A DNA stretch of 64,000 nucleotides from the NCBI GenBank assembly GCA_903849645.1, contig CAINJJ010000030.1:124001-188000 (forward strand), written 5' to 3'. Positions within the stretch are counted from its first letter, which is position 1; each line of letters opens with the position of its first letter. The stretch is from an uncultured Acidobacteriaceae bacterium (GTDB taxonomy: Bacteria; Acidobacteriota; Terriglobia; Terriglobales; Acidobacteriaceae). Shown one piece after another: positions 43,976-52,162 of the stretch. The notes under the pieces are model-generated. The model worked only from the letters and a program-made list of their open reading frames with translations, was not told where the DNA came from and did no database searches. Made by a program: the position numbers and the translations under genes.

Positions 43976-44927
43976 CGGAAGGTCGAGAAGTTGCAGTTGG
44001 GCGCTCGCGCCGGTGCTGGCGTGCGCCTTCGCTGCGTGGTGCCAACCGGCTCCGGATGCGCTGGCAACGCCTCGTCTGCTGATAACTGAGGGCAAGCTGC
44101 CGCAGGCCGAGGCCGCGCTTGATCAGTTTTTGAAGGAACATGCTGCCTCCGCGGATGCGCATTTTCTGCTGGGCTATGTCCTGTTTCGCGAACAGAAGCC
44201 GGTCGACTCGCTCGCCGAGTTTACCGCCGGTGCGCGTACAAGGCGGCCAAAGGCCGATGAGTTGATGACGGTAGCCTCTGACTATGTTTTACTGCATGAC
44301 TTTGCCGATGCCGACAAATGGTTTACCGAAGTCACCGTGGAAGAGCCCAGCAACGCCGATGCATGGTATGCGCTGGGCCGGACCAAGTACAACGAAAACG
44401 GATTTAGCGAGGCAGTTACGAGCTTTGAACGCGCCTTGGCGCTGCGGCCAAGGTACGTTGAGGCGGAGAACAATCTTGGATTGTGCTGGCGCGAGTTGAA
44501 CAGCATGGAGAAGGCCAGGGCCGCATTTGAGACCGCAATCGACTGGCAGGGCGCTGCTCCCACGGATGCGCAGCCATTTCTGAATCTCGGTGCGCTGCTC
44601 GCGGATCAGGGCGATCTCGAAAAATCGATTCCCTATCTGGAGAAGGCAGTTTCCCTGTCTCCGGACAACCCCAGGATTCATGAAGAGTTGGGACAGGTGT
44701 ACGAGGCGCAGAAGAATCTTCCCAAGGCCCAGGCCGAGTTGGAGCGGGCCGTGGCGCTTGCGCCGAACACCTCGGCGTTGCACTTCAAACTGGGTCAGAT
44801 CTATCGCCGGGAAGGGTTGCGCGGCCAGGCGCAGCAGGAGTTTGACCTCTGCGAAAAGCTGAACAGCACACATTCCTCCACCGGTACACCCAACCCCATC
44901 AAGCAGGATGTGCAAGAGCCGCGTTAA
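43941..44927 (+). CDS. Exported TPR-repeat protein 2
   Basis: A 328-residue protein. Its N-terminus (LTSGRSRSCSWALAPVLACAFAAWCQPAP) is a signal peptide with a Cys that could be lipidated (VLAC). TPR units follow: LPQAEAALDQFLKEHAASADAHFLLGYVLF, PSNADAWYALGRTKYNENGFSEAVTSFERAL, and more to about 310. The chosen ATG at 43941 lies inside the 3' end of TPR gene 1, so the two are translated together. Role as for protein 1: a periplasmic protein-binding scaffold. Confidence 0.85.
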   Translation: MMPIRSRTLLTSGRSRSCSWALAPVLACAFAAWCQPAPDALATPRLLITEGKLPQAEAALDQFLKEHAASADAHFLLGYVLFREQKPVDSLAEFTAGARTRRPKADELMTVASDYVLLHDFADADKWFTEVTVEEPSNADAWYALGRTKYNENGFSEAVTSFERALALRPRYVEAENNLGLCWRELNSMEKARAAFETAIDWQGAAPTDAQPFLNLGALLADQGDLEKSIPYLEKAVSLSPDNPRIHEELGQVYEAQKNLPKAQAELERAVALAPNTSALHFKLGQIYRREGLRGQAQQEFDLCEKLNSTHSSTGTPNPIKQDVQEPR

Positions 44928-44975
44928 GTGGCGGATGGCCTGGCGGCGGAATCAACTAAAAATGCCGGCGCCCTC

Positions 44976-46028
44976 TCATTTTGATTCGTTCGCTGGAGTG
45001 CAGCCGCAGGAACTGCGCTGGATGAGACAGGTCGTCATCTTGATTTGTTGGGGCTGTTTGGCGGAAGCCGGCGAACTGGCGCTGCTTCCGCCGGATAGTT
45101 GTTCGAAGAGGATCTCGGCCGCACGTCGCCCGATCTCTTCGACCGGTTGCTGAATCACGCTGATGGATGGGCGCACGGTCGAGGCGAGGTCGAAGTCGTC
45201 GAAGCCCAGCAGCGCAATGGATTGGGGCACGGCAACGCCCAACTTCTGCAGCGCCTCGAACGCAAAGATCGTTGTGCTGTTTTTGAGTGCAAAGATTGCG
45301 TCCGGCGGATGCGGCCCGTCCAACAGATTCTTGATAGCGCGTTCAGCGCACGCGTAGTCCTTGACCGATGTGTCGAAGATCGGGGTCAAATGCGCGGCCT
45401 TGATCGCCTTGAGATAACCGTTCATCCGCTCCTGGATGGTATACAAGGTCTCTTCCCCGGTTAGTGCAACGATCCTCTTGCAACCGTGCCCGATGAGATG
45501 CTGCGTGGCAGTCATGGCGCCCAGCAGGTTGTCGGCGACCACGGACGCAATCGAAGGATTGCCGATGGGGCGATCAATGGCGACAACCGGCATGGCGGCC
45601 CGCTGCAGCAGGTCGAGCAGGGCGTGACTGTTCGAATCGGCGGGGACAATCAGAAGACCATCGACGCGATGGCGAATGAGCACATTCAGAATCTCGAGCT
45701 CATTGCACGGTTCGTTGGCCGTTACGGTCACGATCAGCAGCGAGTCATTGGCGCGCGCAACAGCCTGCGCGGCTTCAGCGCAACTGGCAAAAAAGGGGTC
45801 CGTGATGCTGGGAACGACAAGGCCGATGGTCTTTGTGCGATGCCCCTTCAGCGAGCGGGCAGCAGGATTCGGGATATACCCGAGTGTTTCAATTACGCGG
45901 CGCACATGGGCCAGAGTTTTTGGACTGACGCGATCACCGCCGTTGATGACCCGCGAGACCGTCGTCGTGCCCACGCCCGCCTTGCGAGCAACCTGGCTCA
46001 GAGTCGGATGCGGACTATTGATCGACAT
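44976..46028 (-). CDS. LacI-family transcriptional regulator
   Basis: A 350-residue repressor. The N-terminal helix-turn-helix (TLSQVARKAGVGTTTVSRVINGG) is followed by a hinge helix (NPAARSLKG) whose Leu would enter the central CG of an operator. The periplasmic-binding-protein-like sensor domain (TIGLVVPSITDPFFASCAEA to about residue 330) follows and binds a sugar or similar small molecule. The ATG at 46028 was chosen because the HTH begins soon after it; codons upstream to 46172 are open but do not look like family sequence. It is convergent with TPR gene 2. The two operators at the receptor promoter are its likely targets. The effector is unknown. Confidence 0.9.
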   Translation of the reverse strand: MSINSPHPTLSQVARKAGVGTTTVSRVINGGDRVSPKTLAHVRRVIETLGYIPNPAARSLKGHRTKTIGLVVPSITDPFFASCAEAAQAVARANDSLLIVTVTANEPCNELEILNVLIRHRVDGLLIVPADSNSHALLDLLQRAAMPVVAIDRPIGNPSIASVVADNLLGAMTATQHLIGHGCKRIVALTGEETLYTIQERMNGYLKAIKAAHLTPIFDTSVKDYACAERAIKNLLDGPHPPDAIFALKNSTTIFAFEALQKLGVAVPQSIALLGFDDFDLASTVRPSISVIQQPVEEIGRRAAEILFEQLSGGSSASSPASAKQPQQIKMTTCLIQRSSCGCTPANESK

Positions 46029-46062
46029 TGGAGCGCGGCTCAAATCGGTATCTCTCCAGGGT

Positions 46063-46072
46063 TCCAATTGGA
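46063..46072. promoter_or_regulatory. Perfect 10-bp palindrome upstream of lacI-type gene
   Basis: TCCAATTGGA, 35 bp before the start codon of the LacI-family gene, with partly symmetric flanks (GGTTCCA on one side). Its half-sites resemble those of the receptor operators but point outward. Autoregulation is possible but weakly supported. Confidence 0.3.
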
Positions 46073-46211
46073 GGCTGTCCGGGCCCACAAATCGAGATTG
46101 ATTCCGGAAAGCAAGAGTGCCGGAGGATGTTGACGGAGTCGAGCCGATAGCTCTCCGCATTGCTTCGATCAACCTACGCTTCAGGATCGGGGAGCATGAG
46201 GTACAGCAGAA

Positions 46212-47714
46212 TCACTGTCCCCCTCCCGCGAGGAGGGACTTGACGGCCGGTTCGATGGTGTCCAGCAGAATCCTCGGGTAGATCCCTACGGCGAGGCTTG
46301 AAAGCCCCAGCAGCGCAACACCTGCATACTCGGGCCAGGTAATCGGGGCCAGTTCATGCCCGTGTTCGTGGAGGTGCGGGCTGGGCGCCACATCGCTGAA
46401 GAAGGCCTTCTGCAGAGCGCGCCACGTGTAGGCCACACCCACAACGATGCCGATGCCCGCCGCCGCCGTCCACCAGGGATTGGCTACCCAGGAGCCGACC
46501 AGCACCTGCAACTCGGCCACAAATCCGGAGAAGCCGGGCAGGCCCATGGAAGCCATGCCTGCAATCACAAAGGCCCACGCAGCGAAGGGCAGGCGCTTGG
46601 ACAGGTGCATGGTCTCCAGTTCGGCCAACTGGCGGGTGTGGGTGCGCTCATAGACGATGCGCCCCACGATGGCGAAGAGCAGCCCGGCGATGACGCCGTG
46701 GGAGAACATCTGCAGCACCGCGCCGGTCACGCCAATCTGGTTGAGCGTGACGAGGCCCAGCAGCACAAAGCCCATGTGGCTCACGCTGGAGTAGCCAATG
46801 ACGAACTTGAAGTCGGTCTGCGCCAGCGCGACCAGTGCGCCGTAGACGATGCCGATGACGGCCAGCACGGCGAAGACATCGCGCCAGGAGCCGATACCGA
46901 GCAGCGAGAAGCCCCAGGGGTCAAGACCGTGGGGAAAGAGCGCCATGCCCACGCGGAGGCAGCCGTAGGCGCCGAGCTTCATGACTACGCCGGCCAGCAG
47001 CATGGAAGCGGCAGTGGGCGCGGCGACGTGGCCGGTCGGCGCCCATGTGTGGAAGGGCCACATGCCGGCCAGAATTGCGAAACCCGTGAAGACCAGCGGA
47101 AAGCACCACATCTGGAAGCTCACGGGGAACCCCGCAGCCCCAAGCGCAACGAGGCCTGTGGAGTGGCCCCCCGCGGTGGCGTACGCGGCCAGCAGGCCAA
47201 TGAGCACCATGGCCGAGCCGGCGAAGGAGTAGAGGGCCAGCTTCATGGCCGCATACTCCCGCCGTGTGGAACCCCAGATGGCGATCAGGAAATACTTCGG
47301 AACGATGGCGATTTCGTAAAAGACGAAGAGCAGGAAGAGGTCAAAGCTCAGAAAGACGCCGAAGACCCCGCCGATCAAAGCCAGGAAGAAGGCAAAAAAC
47401 TGGTTGGTACGCAGCTCGATATTCCAACTGAACAGGACCCCGGCCACGGCCGCCAGGCCGGTCAGCAGAACAAGGACGCGGCTGATGCCGTCGGCCGCCA
47501 GCAGGTAATGAATCCCCATGGAAGGAACCCAGGGCAGGTCGACAAGCACCGTGCGGCCTTGTCCCATGCCCGCCACAAAGCCCGAGGCGGCAACAACCAG
47601 CGCGGCCACGGCCACCGCCAGCGCGAACCAGCGCGCGAGAGCGGGCTTGCCCTTGGGCAGCAGCGTCTCGATCAGCGCCCCGGCAAACGAGAGATAGATC
47701 GTCCAGGCAAGCAT
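46212..47714 (-). CDS. nuoM2: Complex I proton-pumping subunit NuoM, second copy
   Basis: A 500-residue antiporter-like membrane subunit of NADH:quinone oxidoreductase. It is NuoM and not NuoN: FLLFVFYEIAIVPKYFLIAIWGSTRREYAAMKLALYSFAGS matches the NuoM type, with the conserved Glu in FYEIAIVP. The proton-path Lys is in MLLAGVVMKLGAYG. About 14 membrane helices. It starts directly after the nuoM1 stop with no gap and is the last nuo gene in the window. The region downstream contains no nuoN. Two NuoM copies in one operon point to an enlarged membrane arm. Confidence 0.9.
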   Translation of the reverse strand: MLAWTIYLSFAGALIETLLPKGKPALARWFALAVAVAALVVAASGFVAGMGQGRTVLVDLPWVPSMGIHYLLAADGISRVLVLLTGLAAVAGVLFSWNIELRTNQFFAFFLALIGGVFGVFLSFDLFLLFVFYEIAIVPKYFLIAIWGSTRREYAAMKLALYSFAGSAMVLIGLLAAYATAGGHSTGLVALGAAGFPVSFQMWCFPLVFTGFAILAGMWPFHTWAPTGHVAAPTAASMLLAGVVMKLGAYGCLRVGMALFPHGLDPWGFSLLGIGSWRDVFAVLAVIGIVYGALVALAQTDFKFVIGYSSVSHMGFVLLGLVTLNQIGVTGAVLQMFSHGVIAGLLFAIVGRIVYERTHTRQLAELETMHLSKRLPFAAWAFVIAGMASMGLPGFSGFVAELQVLVGSWVANPWWTAAAGIGIVVGVAYTWRALQKAFFSDVAPSPHLHEHGHELAPITWPEYAGVALLGLSSLAVGIYPRILLDTIEPAVKSLLAGGGQ

Positions 47715-49232
47715 CTAAAATCTCCAGTGAGCCAAAAGGTTGACGACCGTTGGGTTCACGCTGTCCACAATCAGCTGGGGCAACAGGCCGACCAGCAGCA
47801 TGAGGCCGATGACGGGGGCCATGGCAAGCCGCTCCCCGCCGTGCAGGTCAGGAAAGGCAGCCCACTGTTCCGGCACCGGCCCTGTAAATACCTTTTGAAT
47901 CACGGTCAGAATCACGGCCGCCGTCACCAGCAGGCCCAGCACGGAAACCGTAGCCGCTACCCATACCAGCGAAAAGACGCCGCGGAAGATCAGGAACTCG
48001 CCCACAAAGCCGTTGAGCCCCGGAAGTCCCAGCGACGAGAACAGGGCAATGCCCATCAGTCCAGCCAACACCGGCGCCGGCTTGCGCAGTCCGCCAAAGT
48101 GGTCGATGTTGCGCTCGCCGCCGCTGCGCTCCTGGATCATGGCGATAAACCAGAAGAGCGCCGCCGCCGTGATGCCGTGGTTGAACATCTGCAGGATGAC
48201 GCCGTTGAGAGCCGCCGCCTGGCTGGCCTGCGCCCCGGCGCTCACCGCCGGAACCGCCAGCGCGAAGATGCCCAGCAGGCAGTAGCCCAGGTGGTTGACC
48301 GAGGAGTAGGCAAAGACGCGCTTCAGATCCTTCTGCGCCGCCGCCGCCCACGCCCCCATCACCACCGTCACCACGGCCAGCACCAGCAGAGGAGTCCGCA
48401 TCTGGGCAATCTGGGGACCGAAGAGAGGCAGCGCGATCCGCAGCAGGCCATAGACGCCCATCTTGGACATGGCGCCGGTCAGCAGCATCGTTACGGGTGA
48501 AGGGGCCTCGGCATAGGCTGCCGGGAGCCAGGTATGAAACGGCGCAATCGGCACCTTCACCGCAAACCCGGCCAGCACGCCAACCGCCAGCCACAGGGTT
48601 ACCGGTCCCAGGTGGGCCGTGACCATCTGCTCCAGTTCGCCGGTGGAGGCGAGGAGCGTGAGATGCGGGAAGTCCATGCTGCCGGTGGAAAGGAAGACCG
48701 CCAGAAAGGCCAGCAGCAAAGCCACGGATCCGGCCATGGTGTAAACGAAGAACTGTGTCGCCGCCGGTCCCCGCTTCGCGCCGCCCCACAGCTTGATAAG
48801 GAAGAATGCCGGAATCAGGCTCAGCTCCCAGAAGAGAAACCAATGGAAGAAGTTGAGAGCCGTGAACGAGCCGAAGAGTCCCGCCTCCAGCAGCAGCACC
48901 AGGCCAAAGTAGAGTCCCGGCTGCCGATGCACGCGGTGCGCGGCGTCCACCGACATGAGCGTAACAATGGCGGACAACACCAGCATCAAGCCGCCAAGCC
49001 CGTCCACGCCGAGGTGGTATTCAATGCCCAGGGAAGGCGCCCATGCCGCCCGCTCCACCAGCCCCATGGCTCCATTCGCCGGCAACTGCAACCAGACATA
49101 CAAGGCAAGTGCCACCGAGGCCAGGGTCGTCGCCAGCGCCACGGCGCGCGCATGCCTGCCGGCCAGCAGGGCAAGCGCTGCCCCCACTACGGGCAGCACG
49201 GTCAACACCGTCAATACAGGAATTCCGTTCAT
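47715..49232 (-). CDS. nuoM1: Complex I proton-pumping subunit NuoM, first copy
   Basis: A 505-residue antiporter-like subunit with about 14 membrane helices. FFHWFLFWELSLIPAFFLIKLWGG carries the conserved Glu, and LLTGAMSKMGVYGLLR the proton-path Lys. VPIAPFHTWLPAAYAEAPSPV is the usual NuoM loop. Its start overlaps the nuoL stop (ATGA). It is clearly different in sequence from nuoM2, so this is an old duplication and not a recent tandem copy. Confidence 0.92.
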   Translation of the reverse strand: MNGIPVLTVLTVLPVVGAALALLAGRHARAVALATTLASVALALYVWLQLPANGAMGLVERAAWAPSLGIEYHLGVDGLGGLMLVLSAIVTLMSVDAAHRVHRQPGLYFGLVLLLEAGLFGSFTALNFFHWFLFWELSLIPAFFLIKLWGGAKRGPAATQFFVYTMAGSVALLLAFLAVFLSTGSMDFPHLTLLASTGELEQMVTAHLGPVTLWLAVGVLAGFAVKVPIAPFHTWLPAAYAEAPSPVTMLLTGAMSKMGVYGLLRIALPLFGPQIAQMRTPLLVLAVVTVVMGAWAAAAQKDLKRVFAYSSVNHLGYCLLGIFALAVPAVSAGAQASQAAALNGVILQMFNHGITAAALFWFIAMIQERSGGERNIDHFGGLRKPAPVLAGLMGIALFSSLGLPGLNGFVGEFLIFRGVFSLVWVAATVSVLGLLVTAAVILTVIQKVFTGPVPEQWAAFPDLHGGERLAMAPVIGLMLLVGLLPQLIVDSVNPTVVNLLAHWRF

Positions 49233-51301
49233 GCCCGGCTGCTCCAGATCAGTATTGCGGCCAGCGCCACAATCGCCAGCGCCAGAATTCTCAGGTAGGT
49301 CTGCACACGGCCGCTTTGCACTCGCGCCAGCAACCCGCCGCCCGCTGCCAGTTCCTCACAGCCCTTGTCGAAGCTGCCATCCACCACGTTGGTGTCAAGG
49401 AAACGATTGACGCGCGCCCACAGCCCGAAGGCCCCGGCCACCGCGGCCACCACTCCGCCCCAGACGCGGCGGTCCAGCCAGTCGGCAACCCGCGCCCACC
49501 AGCCATAGAAAGCAATTACCGTGACGCCATAGAGCTCATCCACATAGAGCCTGTCGCGCAGCCATCCCCAGACCACGGGCACGGAGCGCTCCAGCGGGTC
49601 CGGATCTTCCGGAGCGGGCGACTTGGCGCCGTAGATCGTCCAGCCCAGGCCGAGGCCGAGGAAGACCACGACCGTCGAAATGCCCATCAGGGGCAGCAGT
49701 CCCGGCTCGCCAAAGGCTTGCAGGTCGAAGTTCGCTGCCCGGCCTTCGAGAAATGCGCGGAACCAGGGCCAGACTGGGGTTCCGATCAGACCAAGCGCCA
49801 TGGCGAAGAATGCCAGGATCACCAGGGGCAGGGTCATCACGGAAGGGCTCTCATGCGCCGACTTCCTGCCGCGCCAGTAGCCGAAGAACACATAGGAGAC
49901 CTGGCGCGTCATGTAGAAGGCCGTCAGCAGGGCGCCAAACACAAGCATGTAAAACGGCCCTTTGGCCACGCCCCAGTGCTGGGCCGCTTCCAGAATGCCG
50001 TCCTTGCTCCAGAAGCCGGAGAAGAGCAGCGGGAACCCGCAAAGCGCCAACATGCCGATGGTGTAGGTGACAAAGGTGAGGGGCATATCGGCCTTGAGGC
50101 CGCCCATCTTGCGGATATCCTGCTCCTCGTGGCAGCCGTGAATGACCGAGCCCGCGCCCATGAACAGCAGGGCCTTGAAAAAGGCGTGGGTGATGAGATG
50201 GAACATGCCCACCGCCACGCCGCCCATGCCCAACCCGGCCATCATGTAACCCAGTTGCGAGACCGTGGAGTAGGCCAGGATGCGCTTGATGTCGTTCTGC
50301 GCGACGGCAATCAGAGCGGCAAAAATGGCTGTGGAAGCGCCGACCCATGTAACGACGGTGAGGGATGCTGTGCTTCCGCCGGTCAGCGACCCCGCCTGCA
50401 TCAGCGGGTAGACACGGGCGATGAGATATACACCCGCCGCCACCATGGTGGCTGCGTGAATCAACGCGGAGACCGGCGTGGGGCCTTCCATGGCATCCGG
50501 GAGCCAAACGTGGAGCGGAAGCTGACCGCTCTTGCCGGCCGCCCCGCCAAAGATCAGCAGGCCGATGGCTCCAGCGGCCGTGAGCCCGAAGCAGGCAGGC
50601 TGCGTGAGCAGCACCGCCAGCGCGCCCGGCTCCATGGAGCCCGTGCCGTGGTTATAGAAGAGCAGCGTGCCCGTCTGCGCAAAGAGCCACACGATGCCGA
50701 GGAGAAAAAAGACGTCGCCCACGCGCGTGGTCAGGAAGGCTTTCTTGGCTGCCGCGGCGGCGGAGGGCTTCTGGTACCAGAACCCGATCAGCAGGTAGGA
50801 GGTGAGACCTACCAGTTCCCAGCACATGAAGAGAAGCAGGAGTGAATTGGCGATGACCACGCCCAGCATGGCTCCGGCAAACAGGGAGAGAAAGCAGAAG
50901 AAGCGGGTGAAGTTCTCGTCGTGGGCCATGTAGCCGACGGAGTAGATGAAGATGAGCAGGCCCACAAAGCTGACCATCACCAGCATGGCCGCGGAGAGCG
51001 GGTCAAGCACCCAGCCGAGATCGACGTTGGTTGAGCCGAACTGAAGCCAGGTAAAGTTGACCACCTCGCGGGCTGCCTGGCCGTTGAGCCACAGACCGAC
51101 CACATGCGCGAAGGCCGCCAGGGAAACCAGCAGCGAAAAGCTCATGGCCCCGATGGCCAGTGTGGCCGAGGCCTTGCGGCGGCTCTGCTTGAGCAGCGCG
51201 GCCACGCCTGCCGCAACCACCGGCACCGCGGGAATGAGCCACAGAAGCTCCGCAACCGGAGAGGCTGCCAACTGCGGAGTGAATGAAATCGACTCTTGCA
51301 T
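49229..51301 (-). CDS. nuoL: Complex I subunit NuoL
   Basis: A 690-residue distal pump subunit of complex I. The core LPLHVWLPDAMEGPTPVSALIHAATMVAAGVYLIAR includes the conserved channel residues, and KRILAYSTVSQLGYMMAG follows. The C-terminal part holds the long lateral helix and the last membrane segment. It is longer than the 613 residues of E. coli NuoL, which fits a lateral helix that spans an extra NuoM. The ATG at 51301 was chosen; a TTG at 51304 lies directly before it. Starts 7 bp after nuoK. Confidence 0.94.
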   Translation of the reverse strand: MQESISFTPQLAASPVAELLWLIPAVPVVAAGVAALLKQSRRKASATLAIGAMSFSLLVSLAAFAHVVGLWLNGQAAREVVNFTWLQFGSTNVDLGWVLDPLSAAMLVMVSFVGLLIFIYSVGYMAHDENFTRFFCFLSLFAGAMLGVVIANSLLLLFMCWELVGLTSYLLIGFWYQKPSAAAAAKKAFLTTRVGDVFFLLGIVWLFAQTGTLLFYNHGTGSMEPGALAVLLTQPACFGLTAAGAIGLLIFGGAAGKSGQLPLHVWLPDAMEGPTPVSALIHAATMVAAGVYLIARVYPLMQAGSLTGGSTASLTVVTWVGASTAIFAALIAVAQNDIKRILAYSTVSQLGYMMAGLGMGGVAVGMFHLITHAFFKALLFMGAGSVIHGCHEEQDIRKMGGLKADMPLTFVTYTIGMLALCGFPLLFSGFWSKDGILEAAQHWGVAKGPFYMLVFGALLTAFYMTRQVSYVFFGYWRGRKSAHESPSVMTLPLVILAFFAMALGLIGTPVWPWFRAFLEGRAANFDLQAFGEPGLLPLMGISTVVVFLGLGLGWTIYGAKSPAPEDPDPLERSVPVVWGWLRDRLYVDELYGVTVIAFYGWWARVADWLDRRVWGGVVAAVAGAFGLWARVNRFLDTNVVDGSFDKGCEELAAGGGLLARVQSGRVQTYLRILALAIVALAAILIWSSRA

Positions 51302-51308
51302 CAACCCC

Positions 51309-51620
51309 TCACCCCTTCATCCTGTTCATCAGGTCAATGTCCGTGGTGTGCGCGTGGCGATGAACCGCAATCACCAGGCCCAGTCCAACCGCGGCCTCGG
51401 CAGCCGCCACGGCGATGGAAAAGATGGCAAACATCATGCCCGTCAGCGCCTCCGGATGCGGACCGTAGCGCCAGAAGGCAATCAGGTTCAGGTTGGCCGC
51501 GTTGAGCATGAGCTCAATGCCAATCAGCACCAGGATGGCGTTGCGCCGCGTGAGCGCCCCGGCCAGGCCGATGGAGAACAGCAGCGCTGCCACCAGAAGA
51601 AACCCCGCAAGCGGCGTCAT
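51309..51620 (-). CDS. nuoK: Complex I subunit NuoK
   Basis: A 103-residue subunit with three membrane helices and two buried acidic residues in the usual places: IGIELMLNAANLNLIAF (Glu) and VAAAEAAVGLGLVIAVHR (Glu). It connects NuoJ and NuoN in the proton path. Its start overlaps the nuoJ stop (ATGA). Confidence 0.95.
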   Translation of the reverse strand: MTPLAGFLLVAALLFSIGLAGALTRRNAILVLIGIELMLNAANLNLIAFWRYGPHPEALTGMMFAIFSIAVAAAEAAVGLGLVIAVHRHAHTTDIDLMNRMKG

Positions 51621-52120
51621 TGCTTCTCCTCTTTCTCATGCATGGCCACCATGACGGCGCCAATCAGCGCGGCCGTCAACAGCACGGCCACAATCTCCAG
51701 CGGCAGCACATAGCGGCTCATCAGCGCATTGCCTATCTGCAGCACCGTCACATGGGGCGCGGGGCTGGAGTGCGGGAGCATGGGCGCGGTTCCCAGAACC
51801 GCCCACCCGAGCACGGCAAACACCGCCGCCGCGACCGCAAGTCCCGCAAGCCATGTGCGGCTGAAGATTTCGCCGTCCTTGGGCGTCTCCGAGCCGCGCG
51901 TGAGCAGAATCGCAAACACCACCAGGATGGCTACCGCGCCGATATAGACCAGGATCTGCGCAAAGCCGGCGAACTGCGCGTCAAGATTGAGAAACAGCAG
52001 CGCCAGCCCGGCAAAGGCGATCGTCAAGGCCAGCGCGCAATGCACCAGATTCTTGAGCAGCACCGCTGCCAGCGCGCCCGCCACCGTCAAGGCCGAAATC
52101 AGATAAAAGGCAAAGCTCAT
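51617..52120 (-). CDS. nuoJ: Complex I subunit NuoJ
   Basis: A 167-residue membrane subunit with five helices. The N-terminal LKNLVHCALALTIAFAGLALLFLNLDAQFAGFAQILVYIGAVAILVVFAI block is characteristic, with the conserved Tyr in LVYIGAVAIL. Slightly shorter than the E. coli protein (184). Its stop overlaps nuoK. Confidence 0.94.
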   Translation of the reverse strand: MSFAFYLISALTVAGALAAVLLKNLVHCALALTIAFAGLALLFLNLDAQFAGFAQILVYIGAVAILVVFAILLTRGSETPKDGEIFSRTWLAGLAVAAAVFAVLGWAVLGTAPMLPHSSPAPHVTVLQIGNALMSRYVLPLEIVAVLLTAALIGAVMVAMHEKEEKQ

Positions 52121-52162
52121 CGGCCGCCGTTCCTTTCCGCAACCGCAAACGCAAGCCGGGGT

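Noticed and set aside
46039-46052. A further LacI operator upstream of the LacI-family gene
   Set aside because: CAAATCGGTATC has a central CG but too many mismatches to the two receptor operators.
46356-48500. 714-codon plus-strand frame across nuoM1/nuoM2
   Set aside because: His/Gln/Arg/Gly-rich antisense shadow of hydrophobic membrane codons.
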